From Mycobacterium sp. SVM_VP21 (GTDB taxonomy: Bacteria > Actinomycetota > Actinomycetes > Mycobacteriales > Mycobacteriaceae), in the NCBI GenBank assembly GCA_024758765.1, contig CP101406.1, forward strand, positions 1,984,001 to 2,048,000: DNA of 64,000 bases, in the 5' to 3' direction. The notes under the pieces were generated by a model. It was not told where the DNA came from. It searched no databases and was given only the letters and a program-made list of their open reading frames with translations. This document shows, in pieces, positions 8,481-16,579 of this stretch (within the stretch, counting starts at the first letter, position 1; every line of letters starts with the position of its first letter). Both the position numbers and the translations under genes were made by a program.

Positions 8481-9869
8481 CTACTGACCGCCGAGGCCGT
8501 CGCTAGTCCTCGTGGCGAGAAAGACTGCCTTATCTTTGAATGGCCAGAATCCACTGTCCATCAGCGGAGTCCCCGAAGAGCTGGTGGCTGAGGTAATGGT
8601 CGGACTGGAGCTACCGTATCCGGTGTAATAGTCGTACAGGAACACTCCGTCTGACCGGTAGACCGATACATGGGTGCCAGGCGGGACGGAATCACCTGGA
8701 GCGCCACCGGTCAGTAACGTGTTCGGAACTGTTCCGGATTCGCCGGTAGTGTTTAACAACAGCCGTACGGCTTCCGCATCACCGCCGTTGATCCGTACGA
8801 ATGCATCGGAATACGGAGCCGACCCCTCTTCTCCGAAGAGAGTGCCGTACGGATTCAGCGGATCGCGTCCGAATTGCGCAAATCCGTAGCTTTCGATCAG
8901 GGTGATGCCGTCGCCGAGATGGCCGGGCAGTTGGGCTACCACGTTAGGCCCGGGCCCGGGTGCGGAGAGTCCGAACCCTAGTACGCCGTCAGCATTGCCG
9001 TGCAAGTAGTCTCCCAACGACATCGGGTAGTCAGCGAGGTAATCGACGACCAGGAGCTTTGCGCCAGGGATAATCCCGATTATGGAGCTGACCAGGTCGG
9101 TGTTCAGGAGGTATTTCAATCCGGACTCGGATATGAAATCGTTCGGCGGTAATGCCGTCAGAACGGCATGAACATCGGTCGGTTCTGTGACAATATTGCC
9201 GCTCGATCCGACGTAGTTTATGTAAAGGCCGTAATCGGTAGGAAGAATTCTTGCTCCGCTGTCGGCACCGAAGTTTACAGGCGCTTGGAACGTTAGGTAC
9301 AAGAAATTCGGCAGGTCATCGTCTCCGAAATTTGTGCTGGCAATTCCAGTCGGCAAGCCGAATTGTGTAATAGCTCCGATTATGCCATCTGCGAATGATG
9401 CTGATTTGACGATTGGGTCCAACCAGGCGGGAATGCCCGGGATTTGAAGAAGCGAGGCAAGTTCAAGCACTGAGCCGACAATCGAGAATTCGGGTGAAGC
9501 ATTGCCGAGGCTCTCGATTGGGACAAAGAGTCCGTTGGTCGAGCTGTCCAGTGCGACGGATATCGACGAGCTGTTACCTATTGAAATATCGGCCACCGGA
9601 TAGGTGCCGGACACGTGGATGGGTATCGAGGCGACATCCAAGGCATGGCTAACGTCATCGAAACCTGAAGCAACCGCCGGCAGTGGCACGGTAACGGCTG
9701 CGACCTGTTCGGCGGCGTCGGAGATGGCGTCGCTGACGAGATCGTCGAAGTCGGCGTGCGCGGCGGGTAGGGCGATCAGGGGGAGGGTGCTGAGGCCGAA
9801 CAACGTAGCGAGCCTGCGAGGCGTGACGCCAAGCCTCTCGCGCGGACCCGCAGGCGCATAGGGCGACAT
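8481..9869 (-). CDS. PecA-like secreted aspartic protease homologue, probably inactive
   Basis: 462 residues from ATG 9869, with AGGAAG ten bases upstream. A signal peptide (about 1-39) has a twin Arg and ends PAAHA before Asp40. The rest resembles the protease region of the PecA family (PE_PGRS35-type), including VALDSSTNGLFVP around Asp108 in place of the usual VDTGSTGLV. The C-terminal part PPGTHVSVYRSDG and GTPLMDSGFWPF also matches that family. The second active-site motif reads LLLNTTGESGTVP: Asn373 stands where the catalytic Asp of D(S/T)GG is expected. The gene is markedly A+T-rich compared with its neighbours, has no PE domain, and sits between the 200-bp repeats, which points to acquisition. 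Family match is from recalled motifs. Confidence 0.7.
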   Translation of the reverse strand: MSPYAPAGPRERLGVTPRRLATLFGLSTLPLIALPAAHADFDDLVSDAISDAAEQVAAVTVPLPAVASGFDDVSHALDVASIPIHVSGTYPVADISIGNSSSISVALDSSTNGLFVPIESLGNASPEFSIVGSVLELASLLQIPGIPAWLDPIVKSASFADGIIGAITQFGLPTGIASTNFGDDDLPNFLYLTFQAPVNFGADSGARILPTDYGLYINYVGSSGNIVTEPTDVHAVLTALPPNDFISESGLKYLLNTDLVSSIIGIIPGAKLLVVDYLADYPMSLGDYLHGNADGVLGFGLSAPGPGPNVVAQLPGHLGDGITLIESYGFAQFGRDPLNPYGTLFGEEGSAPYSDAFVRINGGDAEAVRLLLNTTGESGTVPNTLLTGGAPGDSVPPGTHVSVYRSDGVFLYDYYTGYGSSSPTITSATSSSGTPLMDSGFWPFKDKAVFLATRTSDGLGGQ

Positions 9870-10069
9870 AGTGTGAACTTCCTGTCGTATGCCTAAGCAA
9901 AGGATAAGTTGGAGCAATAACTACAACAGGCTCTCGTGCTAGTTGTCAACAGTTCGTTATTAGAGACAAATTGATGTGGGTGCGGACTCGTGGTGTCGTT
10001 GGGTGACAGGTAGGCGGCCTCCGCTGGGAAAGCGGTGAAGGATCATGTGACCCTGCAACCGGTCCCGAG

Positions 10070-10269
10070 CATCACCGCGGCCGGTCGACCGCATACGTCC
10101 CGGCGTCGTCGGTGAACTCCGCGAGCACCCGGCGCTGGGCGCCGTCGACAGTGACCACACAGCTGAAACTGGTGCCCTTGCGCACGGTCGGGTTCACCCC
10201 GTTGTTGCACCGGACGTTGGTCACGTTGTCGCGGCCGTAACCGTTGATCGGGTCGGTGAGCACCTGGCG
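10070..10269. repeat. 200-bp direct repeat, right copy
   Basis: Partner of 8127-8326. This copy is part of the intact DUF4333 gene, so it is likely the original and the left copy the duplicate. The breakpoint lies inside the codons for the EGVRQVLTDP segment. Confidence 0.9.
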
Positions 10270-10725
10270 AACACCCTCTTGGGCCTTGAGCACATCGAGT
10301 TCGACGGGGCCCGAGCCGCCGACGGTGCCGCGCAGCACCAACGTCAGAAGCACGCCGAGGGCGAGCAGTCCGGTCAGGCCCGCGGCGATCAGCAGGGCAC
10401 GGTTCGACGGAGGTTGTGGGCTCGCCGGGTTCGGGGCACCGGCATCCGAGCCCGCCCGTGGCTGGCGCCGGTCCGGCGGTACCGGAGGCCGAGGACCCGA
10501 CGGCGGCGGCCGGTGCGGCCGCGCGGGCGGTGGCACTCGGTGCGGCGGGGGCGTCGGGGGCCGGCGGACTTCGAGATACCAGGGCCGTTCGGGCGGCCGC
10601 GGTCGCTGCGGTGGTGGCCCCTGCGGACCACCCGGCCCACGTGGTCCCTGCGGCTGCTGCGGTGGCCGCGGTATCGGCGTGATCCGCCGCTCCGGCCGTT
10701 CGCGCGGGTCGTCTGGACGGTTCAT
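10072..10725 (-). CDS. Proline-rich membrane protein with DUF4333 domain
   Basis: 217 residues. Residues 1-105 are extremely proline- and arginine-rich and presumably cytoplasmic. One helix (ALLIAAGLTGLLALGVLLTLVL, about 109-130) spans the membrane. The C-terminal extracytoplasmic domain (about 145-217) has two cysteines (VRCNNGVNP and FSCVVTV), likely a disulfide, as in DUF4333 proteins. Function is unknown. The gene lies 13 bp downstream of the lipoprotein metallopeptidase gene and is probably in its operon. Confidence 0.8.
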   Translation of the reverse strand: MNRPDDPRERPERRITPIPRPPQQPQGPRGPGGPQGPPPQRPRPPERPWYLEVRRPPTPPPHRVPPPARPHRPPPSGPRPPVPPDRRQPRAGSDAGAPNPASPQPPSNRALLIAAGLTGLLALGVLLTLVLRGTVGGSGPVELDVLKAQEGVRQVLTDPINGYGRDNVTNVRCNNGVNPTVRKGTSFSCVVTVDGAQRRVLAEFTDDAGTYAVDRPR

Positions 10726-10738
10726 GACCTCACGCCCA

Positions 10739-12202
10739 TCACGGGAACCGCTCGAAGCATCCGTCGATGTCGCCGTGCAGGCCGGAGCGGAACGCGAGGA
10801 TCCGGGTGAAGCCCGCCGGCACGGTGTTGTCGTCGGCGTCGCTGGCGACTATGCCGTTCATCAGCAGGCCCGTCACCGCCTCGTCGAGGTCGCCGCCGGC
10901 CAGCGTCAAGCCCGGGCCGGATGACAGTGTCATGGGCTCGGCCATCCGGCGCTGGGCCACCCCGGTCAGGCACGCGGTGCGTAACGCCGCCGCCGCCGAC
11001 TCCAAGCCGACCTCGCGTTCACGTTGCACCGCAAGCGCATACCGCGACGTGACGGCCGACAACCCAGTGTTGTCGCCCTGCGGCATCCCCAGCGTCGACT
11101 GATCGGTCGGCGCGCTCATCTCCTGCAGTCCGGCCAGATCGACGACGATGCGGTTGGACTCCGGGCAGTAGGCCACCGGGTCGGGCTGGTGACCACTGGG
11201 GCATTTGCCCGACGTGGACAGCTCCGGCGGGCGGGACACGCCGAAGATCTGGCCCAGCTGCTCCATCAGGGTCGACAACACCGACTCGTCGATCGTGAGG
11301 TCGCTTTGCGGGTTCTCCGAATCGAACAGGGAATTGGGCAGATTGCCACGGCGCTTACGGATCTCGTCCATGTCGATCTCGGCGCACATCGCCGCGCCGC
11401 CGTCGAAGCCGGTTTGGAAGGCGCCGACCCGGTCCAGTGCGGTGCCATGCTCATCAGAGATCGACACCGGATTGTCCGGCGTCGACACCGGGTCGCGGAT
11501 CACGATCAGCCCGGCCAGGACATGGTTGAGGCCGTCGCCGGTGCTCAACTGCACCCGCGAGGAACTGCCCGCGGCCACCCATTGCAGATACACCCCGGCA
11601 AAACAGTCGGCCTGCTGTTCGCGGACCAGGGTGCGCGTCAGCGGGTTGACGATCCCCGCCATGTTCTGCAGGGCGTGCCCGTATTCGTGCGCCAGCGTCC
11701 CGTTGATCGCCATGTCGCCGAAGTACTTTCGGGCAGTGGGCAAGAACTTGGCGCGGTCCCAGGCCATGGTGTCCATCCGGCGGCAATACATCGCGTTCGG
11801 CAGGTGGTAGACGTCGCCGCCGCACACCGACGGTCCGTCTGCGTCGGTGGAGTCATACGACATCAGCGTCGAGACCGGCTGGAAGCGTCCGCGCAGCGCC
11901 TCGGCGTAATGCTGCGTCCAGAAGTCCTCGATGTCATCGATTGCCAGCAGCGACAGTCGGTCGATATCACCGCCGTCACTGTTTCGCACCCGGGCGGTGA
12001 CCGGCGGAACGTCGCCACGCGGGCCGCTGGGACCCTCCGCGGTGGGCAGTCCGCCGACCCGTCCAGGGTCATACAGCATCGATATCGCATGCCCGTCGAT
12101 CACCGTCGGGGCGCTGCCACCCGAGCAGCCCGTTACAGCCAGGGTCAGGGCGGCCACCCCGAAAAGTGTTCTGGCGGTAAGGCCGAATCCGCGTTGAGAC
12201 AT
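10739..12202 (-). CDS. Lipoprotein neutral zinc metallopeptidase (LpqM-like)
   Basis: 487 residues from ATG 12202, preceded by AGCAGG; a coupled GTG at 12208 overlaps the amidase stop. A lipobox AVTG-Cys26 marks a lipoprotein. The zinc motif HEYGH (172-176) lies in the PF04228-type context YFGDMAINGTLAHEYGHALQ, followed by REQQADCFAGVYLQW, in which the Glu is a likely third ligand. It should be an extracytoplasmic protease; LpqM of M. tuberculosis (498 aa) is the closest family member I can name. The substrate is unknown. Coupling to the amidase suggests a cell-envelope role. Confidence 0.8.
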   Translation of the reverse strand: MSQRGFGLTARTLFGVAALTLAVTGCSGGSAPTVIDGHAISMLYDPGRVGGLPTAEGPSGPRGDVPPVTARVRNSDGGDIDRLSLLAIDDIEDFWTQHYAEALRGRFQPVSTLMSYDSTDADGPSVCGGDVYHLPNAMYCRRMDTMAWDRAKFLPTARKYFGDMAINGTLAHEYGHALQNMAGIVNPLTRTLVREQQADCFAGVYLQWVAAGSSSRVQLSTGDGLNHVLAGLIVIRDPVSTPDNPVSISDEHGTALDRVGAFQTGFDGGAAMCAEIDMDEIRKRRGNLPNSLFDSENPQSDLTIDESVLSTLMEQLGQIFGVSRPPELSTSGKCPSGHQPDPVAYCPESNRIVVDLAGLQEMSAPTDQSTLGMPQGDNTGLSAVTSRYALAVQREREVGLESAAAALRTACLTGVAQRRMAEPMTLSSGPGLTLAGGDLDEAVTGLLMNGIVASDADDNTVPAGFTRILAFRSGLHGDIDGCFERFP

Positions 12203-12204
12203 CG

Positions 12205-12945
12205 TCACCTGCTGAGGTAGGCCACGATCCCGCTGGTGACCGCCGCGGCGTACTGCGCTCGCCCGTCGGCACTTTCCAGCAGCGCCGCGTCCTGGGCATT
12301 ACGCATGTTGCCCAGCTCGACCAGCACCGCCGGATACTCGGCCAGATTCAGCCCGGCCAGATCCGCTCGCCCGTACAGGCCGTCGGCGCCGAGATAGCTG
12401 GATGGGGGAATTCCCGCGGCTGTCAAGGAATCCCGGATGTCGCCGGCCAGGACCACCGCCGGTCCGGACTGGGCGTCGTTGAGCGCCGGGCTGGAGTAGT
12501 TGACGTGAAACCCGCGGCCTGAGGCGGGCCCGCCGTCGGCGTGGATGGACACGATCGCGTCCGGATGCGCGGCATTGGCCGCGGCGGCGCGCGCGTCGAT
12601 ACACGGGCCTACCGAGGTGTCATCGGCACGTGAGAGTGCGGTGTGCACGCCGAGCCCCTCGAGTTCGGTCCGGATCCGGTTGGTCACGTCCCAGTTCAGG
12701 CTGTGTTCGGGGTAGCCGTCATCGGCGGCGGTTCCGCTGGTCTGACAGGGCTTGGTGCCCCCGCGCCCGTTGGGAACCTGCCGGGCGATCGAGGCGTCGT
12801 TGGCGCCGCTGTGCCCAGGGTCCAGAAACACTGTCTTGCCGGCAAGGGCGGGGTTTGCGGGATCTGCCGGAGCGGCGGGCGCGACAATGCCGGCCGCGAG
12901 CAAGCACGCGGCCGAGGCGACACAGACAACGGCCCGGCGACGCAC
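12205..12945 (-). CDS. N-acetylmuramoyl-L-alanine amidase, Ami1/Rv3717-like
   Basis: 246 residues from GTG 12945 with a signal peptide (about 1-27). Amidase_3 fold: zinc ligands in FLDPGHSG, YPEHSLNW and SIHADGG, with the catalytic Glu in LVELGNM. The segment GPASGRGFHVNYSSP is strongly reminiscent of Rv3717, which cleaves the stem peptide from muramic acid during cell separation. It is coupled by a 4-bp overlap to the LpqM-like gene. M. tuberculosis has these two genes in separate places, so this pairing is different, and the gene may be a paralogue rather than the orthologue. Confidence 0.87.
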   Translation of the reverse strand: MRRRAVVCVASAACLLAAGIVAPAAPADPANPALAGKTVFLDPGHSGANDASIARQVPNGRGGTKPCQTSGTAADDGYPEHSLNWDVTNRIRTELEGLGVHTALSRADDTSVGPCIDARAAAANAAHPDAIVSIHADGGPASGRGFHVNYSSPALNDAQSGPAVVLAGDIRDSLTAAGIPPSSYLGADGLYGRADLAGLNLAEYPAVLVELGNMRNAQDAALLESADGRAQYAAAVTSGIVAYLSR

Positions 12946-12995
12946 GGGGCAAGACTAGCAAGCGGCCATGTGCCCCTCCGGGGTCTAATGGGTTG

Positions 12996-14354
12996 ATGCA
13001 GCTGATGTCACCGCTCGACTCGGTCTTTTTGCTGACGGAAACACGTGAGCACCCCATGCACGTCGGCGGGCTGATGTTGTTGGAGCCGCCGGCGGGCTCC
13101 GGACCGGAATTCGTCGGCGAGATCTACCGGGGCCTGCTGGGCGCCCGTGATCTGCAGCCGGCATTCCGGAAGCGCCCGGCGTCGCTGTTCGGTGGCATCT
13201 CAAGCGTGCGCTGGGCCTTCGACGACGACGTCGACCTCGAATACCACGTGCGGCGCTCGGCGCTGCCGGTGCCCGGGCGAGTGCGCGACCTGTTGGAGCT
13301 GACCTCTCGGCTGCACGGCAGCCTGCTTGACCGGCACCGCCCGCTGTGGGAAGCCCACGTGGTGGAGGGTCTGGCCGACGGCCGGTTCGCCGTCTACGTC
13401 AAGATCCACCACTGCCTGATCGACGGTGTCTCGCTGCTGCGGCTAATGCGCCACACGCTCTCGACCGACCCGCGCGAGTCGGAACTGCGCACCCCGTGGT
13501 CGGTCCGGCCCCCATCGCGGCCGCGCCCCGACTCGCCGTCCCCGTTGAGCGAACTGACCTCGATGGTCAAAGGCGTTGCCGCCCTCGGGCCGTCGACGGT
13601 GAAGCTGGCGCGTGCCGCACTGCTGGAGCAGCAACTGACCCTGCCGTTCGAAGCGCCGCGAACCATGCTCAACGTCAAGATCGGCGGCGCCCGTCGGTGC
13701 GCGGCGCAGTCCTGGCCAGTGGAGCGGGTGATCGCGGTCAAGCGCGCGGCCGGGGTGACGGTCAACGACGTGGTGCTGGCGATGTGCGCCGGGGCGCTGC
13801 GGGCCTACCTCGACGAGCAGCACGCCCTGCCGGATCATCCCCTGGTGGCGATGGTCCCGGTGAGCCTGCGCACCGAAGCCGAGGCCGACGCCGGCGGCAA
13901 CATGGTTGGCGCGATCCTGTGCAACCTGGCCACCGATCTCGAGGACCCGACGCAGCGGCTGGAGACCATCAGCGAGTCGATGCGCCGCAACAAGAAGGTG
14001 TTCAGCGAGCTGCCGCGTACCCAGGCGCTGGCGTTGTCGGCGGCGAACATGGCGCCGCTGGCCTTGGCGGCCATCCCCGGATTCGTCTCGGCGGCCAAGC
14101 CACCGTTCAACATCGTCATCTCCAACGTGCCCGGCCCGGCCGAGCCGCTGTACTGGCGCGGCGCCCGCCTGGACGGCAACTATCCGATGTCGATCGCGCT
14201 GGACGGGCAGGCCCTGAACATGACCGTCGTCAGCAACGCCGGCAACCTCGATTTCGGGCTGGTCGGCTGCCGGCGCTCGATTCCGCACCTACAGCGCCTG
14301 CTCGGGCACTTGAACACCGCGCTGGAAGACCTGGAACACGCCGTGGGGGTGTGA
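12996..14354 (+). CDS. tgs2: Wax ester synthase / diacylglycerol acyltransferase (Tgs2-like)
   Basis: 452 residues from ATG 12996. The start MQLMSPLDSVFLL is typical of WS/DGAT proteins, and the catalytic motif HHCLIDG (His138, His139, Asp143) is intact. The family transfers acyl groups from acyl-CoA to diacylglycerol or fatty alcohols for storage lipid, at the membrane surface. The gene is followed 3 bp later by a NUDIX hydrolase, and ligC lies further along. This is the Rv3734c-Rv3733c-Rv3731 order and is the reason for the symbol. Confidence 0.85.
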   Translation: MQLMSPLDSVFLLTETREHPMHVGGLMLLEPPAGSGPEFVGEIYRGLLGARDLQPAFRKRPASLFGGISSVRWAFDDDVDLEYHVRRSALPVPGRVRDLLELTSRLHGSLLDRHRPLWEAHVVEGLADGRFAVYVKIHHCLIDGVSLLRLMRHTLSTDPRESELRTPWSVRPPSRPRPDSPSPLSELTSMVKGVAALGPSTVKLARAALLEQQLTLPFEAPRTMLNVKIGGARRCAAQSWPVERVIAVKRAAGVTVNDVVLAMCAGALRAYLDEQHALPDHPLVAMVPVSLRTEAEADAGGNMVGAILCNLATDLEDPTQRLETISESMRRNKKVFSELPRTQALALSAANMAPLALAAIPGFVSAAKPPFNIVISNVPGPAEPLYWRGARLDGNYPMSIALDGQALNMTVVSNAGNLDFGLVGCRRSIPHLQRLLGHLNTALEDLEHAVGV

Positions 14355-14357
14355 GGC

Positions 14358-14846
14358 GTGGCGAAGCGCAGCGCCGGGTTGCTGGTGTACCGGTCGAGCG
14401 CCGACGGCGGAGTCGAGGTGTTGATCGCCCATCCCGGTGGACCGTTCTGGGCGCGCAAGGACGACGGGGCCTGGTCGATTCCCAAGGGCGAACAACCCCA
14501 GGGTGAGGACCCGTGGGACACCGCGCGACGTGAATTCGCCGAGGAGCTCGGCCTGCAGCCGCCGGACGGCGAGCGAGCAGATCTCGGTGAGGTGCGCTCA
14601 CCCGGCGGAAAGGTGGTCACGGTGTTCGCCGTACGTGGCGACCTCGACGTGACCGACGCCCGCAGCAACACCTTCGAATTGGAGTGGCCGCCGCGGTCGG
14701 GACAACGGCGGGAGTTTCCTGAAGTCGACCGGGTCGGCTGGTTCTCGGTGGCCCAGGCGCGAATCAAGTTGTTGGCCGGGCAGCGGCCATTCCTCGACCG
14801 ACTGGTGGATCTGCTGGGTGCCACGTGCGCCCAACGGTGCGACTAG
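14358..14846 (+). CDS. NUDIX hydrolase (Rv3733c-like)
   Basis: 162 residues from GTG 14358. A perfect Nudix box runs from Gly44 to Leu66 (Glu50, Arg58-Glu59, Glu62-Glu63, Gly65). The opening KRSAGLLVYR and IPKG before the box are typical of the Ap4A/diadenosine-like or DUF4081-independent small NUDIX proteins of actinobacteria. The substrate is not determinable. Its stop overlaps by 4 bp the stop of the convergent microprotein gene. Confidence 0.9.
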   Translation: MAKRSAGLLVYRSSADGGVEVLIAHPGGPFWARKDDGAWSIPKGEQPQGEDPWDTARREFAEELGLQPPDGERADLGEVRSPGGKVVTVFAVRGDLDVTDARSNTFELEWPPRSGQRREFPEVDRVGWFSVAQARIKLLAGQRPFLDRLVDLLGATCAQRCD

Positions 14847-14977
14847 GAACGTGGCGCCTCTGAATGGCCGGCGCACCACTGCTCCGGAGGCACCTGGGCC
14901 TTCACCTCTGCGATGTGCTCGCCGCACCCGTCCCAGGTGGTCTTACCGCAGACTCGACAGGGCACGGGGTAGCACAT
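14843..14977 (-). CDS. Cys-rich microprotein, MCYPV family (copy 1)
   Basis: 44 residues: MCYPVPCRVCGKTTWDGCGE, then HIAEVKAQVPPEQWCAGH and a short tail. Five cysteines are visible, the first four in C-x4-C-x2-C-x7-C spacing plus a distal C and two His. This suggests a small zinc-ribbon or metal/thiol-binding protein. It starts 11 bp after the stop of the DUF302 gene with an AAGGA ribosome site between, so the two are cotranscribed. A second copy lies at 47029-47241, again next to genes of the same putative regulon. No function is established that I know of. Confidence 0.8.
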   Translation of the reverse strand: MCYPVPCRVCGKTTWDGCGEHIAEVKAQVPPEQWCAGHSEAPRS

Positions 14978-14988
14978 CGGCGGTCCTT

Positions 14989-15405
14989 TCAGGTGGTGCG
15001 CAACGCAACCGTCAGCGTATCGATGACGGTGCGGATTTTCTCGCGCACCTCCTCGGCGATCGCCGCTAAAGCCGGATTGTCGATGACCTGGGCCATCAGT
15101 TGCGGATTCATGGCCTCCACCAGCACCGTGCCCGGATGCTCGGTGTCTTCGCGGACCACGACGTTACAGGGCAGCAGCACCCCGATGCGCTTCTCAGCGG
15201 TCACGGCCCGGTGCGCCAGCGGTGGATTGCACGCACCCAGGATCAGGTAGCGCTCCATCTCCTCGCCGAGCTTGGCTCTCAGCGTTGCCTGCATGTCGAT
15301 CTCGGTCAGCACGCCGAAACCGTTGTCCTTCAAAACCTCTCGAGTCTTCTCGGTGACTGCGTCGAAATCGGCGCCGGTCAGTGCTGTGCTCATTGCCACG
15401 GACAT
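14989..15405 (-). CDS. DUF302 protein (copy 1)
   Basis: 138 residues from ATG 15405, chosen because a near-perfect AAGGAGGT site precedes it; longer readings through the dehalogenase region are shadows. The family core is YLILGACNPPLAHRAV and LLPCNVVVR, with one Cys in each. DUF302 proteins are small soluble proteins often linked to CsoR-family repressors and sulfur or copper genes, but their reaction is unknown. An operator-like inverted repeat lies 39-54 bp upstream, shared with the divergent dehalogenase. The paralogue at 48489-48887 is similar along its whole length. Confidence 0.85.
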   Translation of the reverse strand: MSVAMSTALTGADFDAVTEKTREVLKDNGFGVLTEIDMQATLRAKLGEEMERYLILGACNPPLAHRAVTAEKRIGVLLPCNVVVREDTEHPGTVLVEAMNPQLMAQVIDNPALAAIAEEVREKIRTVIDTLTVALRTT

Positions 15406-15443
15406 TCCAGACCTCCTTGATCGCGGTGAACCCAGTCTATCAG

Positions 15444-15459
15444 ACACCCCCGGGGGTAT
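15444..15459. promoter_or_regulatory. CsoR/CstR-type operator, site 1
   Basis: ACACCC-CCGG-GGGTAT, one mismatch from the palindrome ATACCC-N4-GGGTAT. It sits between the divergent DUF302 and dehalogenase starts. An imperfect second copy, ATACC-N5-GGTAT (15460-15474), follows directly. Confidence 0.65.
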
Positions 15460-15483
15460 ATACCAGCGCGGTATCGTCGCCAC

Positions 15484-16407
15484 ATGCAGACGCTGCGTAC
15501 GCCTGAGGACAGGTTCATCGGCCTCCCGGATTTCGCCTACCCGCCGCAGTTCTGCGACCTCGACGACTTGGACGAGGATGAGCCCGGCGGCACGCTGCGG
15601 GTGGCGTGGGTGCAAGACGGTCCCGAGGATGGGGACCCGATCCTGATGCTGCACGGCGAGCCGTCGTGGTCGTATCTGTACCGCAAGATGATGCCGACCC
15701 TGGCCGAGGCCGGGTATCGGGTGATCTGTCCGGACCTGGTCGGATTCGGTCGTTCCGACAAGCCGACCCGTGCCGAAGACCACACCTATGCGCGTCATGT
15801 CGAGTGGATGCGTGCGCTGGCGTTCGACGTCCTCGACCTGCGCAACGTCACGCTGGTGTGCCAGGACTGGGGCGGGCTGATCGGGCTGCGCGTGCTCGCC
15901 GAGAACCCGGACCGGTTCGCCCGTGTCGTCGTGGCCAACACCGGTCTGCCCACCGGCGACATTCCGATGCCGGAGGTGTGGTGGCGCTTTCGGGAGGCGA
16001 TCCAGACCGCGCCGACGATCAACGTCGGATGGTTCGTGCAAGCCGGATGTCGCCGGCCGATGAGCGACGCCGTGCGGGCCGGCTACGACGCCCCGTTTCC
16101 CGACGACAGCTATTGCGTCGGTCCCCGGACGATGCCGTCGCTGATCCCGACCACGCCCGAGGATCCCGCGGCCCCGGCCAATCGGGCGGCGTGGGCTGCG
16201 CTGTGCGCATCGCAGACCCCGATGCTGGTCGCGTTCAGTGACGGCGACCCGATCACCGGTGCCATGGCGCCGATCTTCGAGCGCGAGATGGTCGGGGCGC
16301 ACGGCCGGGCGCATCCGATGATCCACGACGCCGGGCACTTCCTGCAGGAGGATGCCGGCGTAGAGCTCGCCCGCCACATCGTGGAGTTCCTGCATTCTCA
16401 GCGGTAG
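15484..16407 (+). CDS. Haloalkane dehalogenase, DhmA/HLD-I type
   Basis: 307 residues from ATG 15484. An alpha/beta-hydrolase with oxyanion motif HGEPSWSYLYR, nucleophile Asp128 in VCQDWGGLIG, a catalytic acid in FSDGDP and a His in HDAGHFLQED. GFGRSDKPTR is also conserved in mycobacterial DhmA (Rv2296). It should hydrolyse carbon-halogen bonds of haloalkanes to alcohols, though native substrates of mycobacterial members are unknown. The divergent start shares the operator-like repeat with the DUF302 gene. Confidence 0.85.
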   Translation: MQTLRTPEDRFIGLPDFAYPPQFCDLDDLDEDEPGGTLRVAWVQDGPEDGDPILMLHGEPSWSYLYRKMMPTLAEAGYRVICPDLVGFGRSDKPTRAEDHTYARHVEWMRALAFDVLDLRNVTLVCQDWGGLIGLRVLAENPDRFARVVVANTGLPTGDIPMPEVWWRFREAIQTAPTINVGWFVQAGCRRPMSDAVRAGYDAPFPDDSYCVGPRTMPSLIPTTPEDPAAPANRAAWAALCASQTPMLVAFSDGDPITGAMAPIFEREMVGAHGRAHPMIHDAGHFLQEDAGVELARHIVEFLHSQR

Positions 16408-16463
16408 CAATCCGTTCTTACCGCTAAGTCCGCTGGTCCGGACGTAGTTCCCGTTCCTGAAAC

Positions 16464-16476
16464 CATTACCGTAATG
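16464..16476. promoter_or_regulatory. 13-bp palindrome upstream of repeat-protein operon
   Basis: CATTAC-C-GTAATG, a perfect palindrome around a central C, about 104 bp before the ATG at 16580, in a short A+T-rich stretch that also contains GTTAAC. It may be a regulator site for the long repeat-protein gene set. There is no other support. Confidence 0.3.
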
Positions 16477-16579
16477 TTAACGTTGGTGCCCGCCTAGGAG
16501 CTTGGGAAAATTTCAGGCTTGCCGGGGCCTTTTTATTATGTACAGTTTAGGATCTCTGGCGGATTGAGGGAGGGCGACG

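Noticed and set aside
12630-12995. In-frame upstream extension of the wax ester synthase
   Set aside because: It overlaps the divergent amidase gene, is Arg-rich and unlike the family, while the start MQLMSPLDSVFLL at 12996 is canonical.
14989-16410. A 473-codon minus-strand frame covering the dehalogenase gene and DUF302
   Set aside because: Only its last 139 codons match DUF302 and have a ribosome site. The rest is the antisense of the well-supported dehalogenase.
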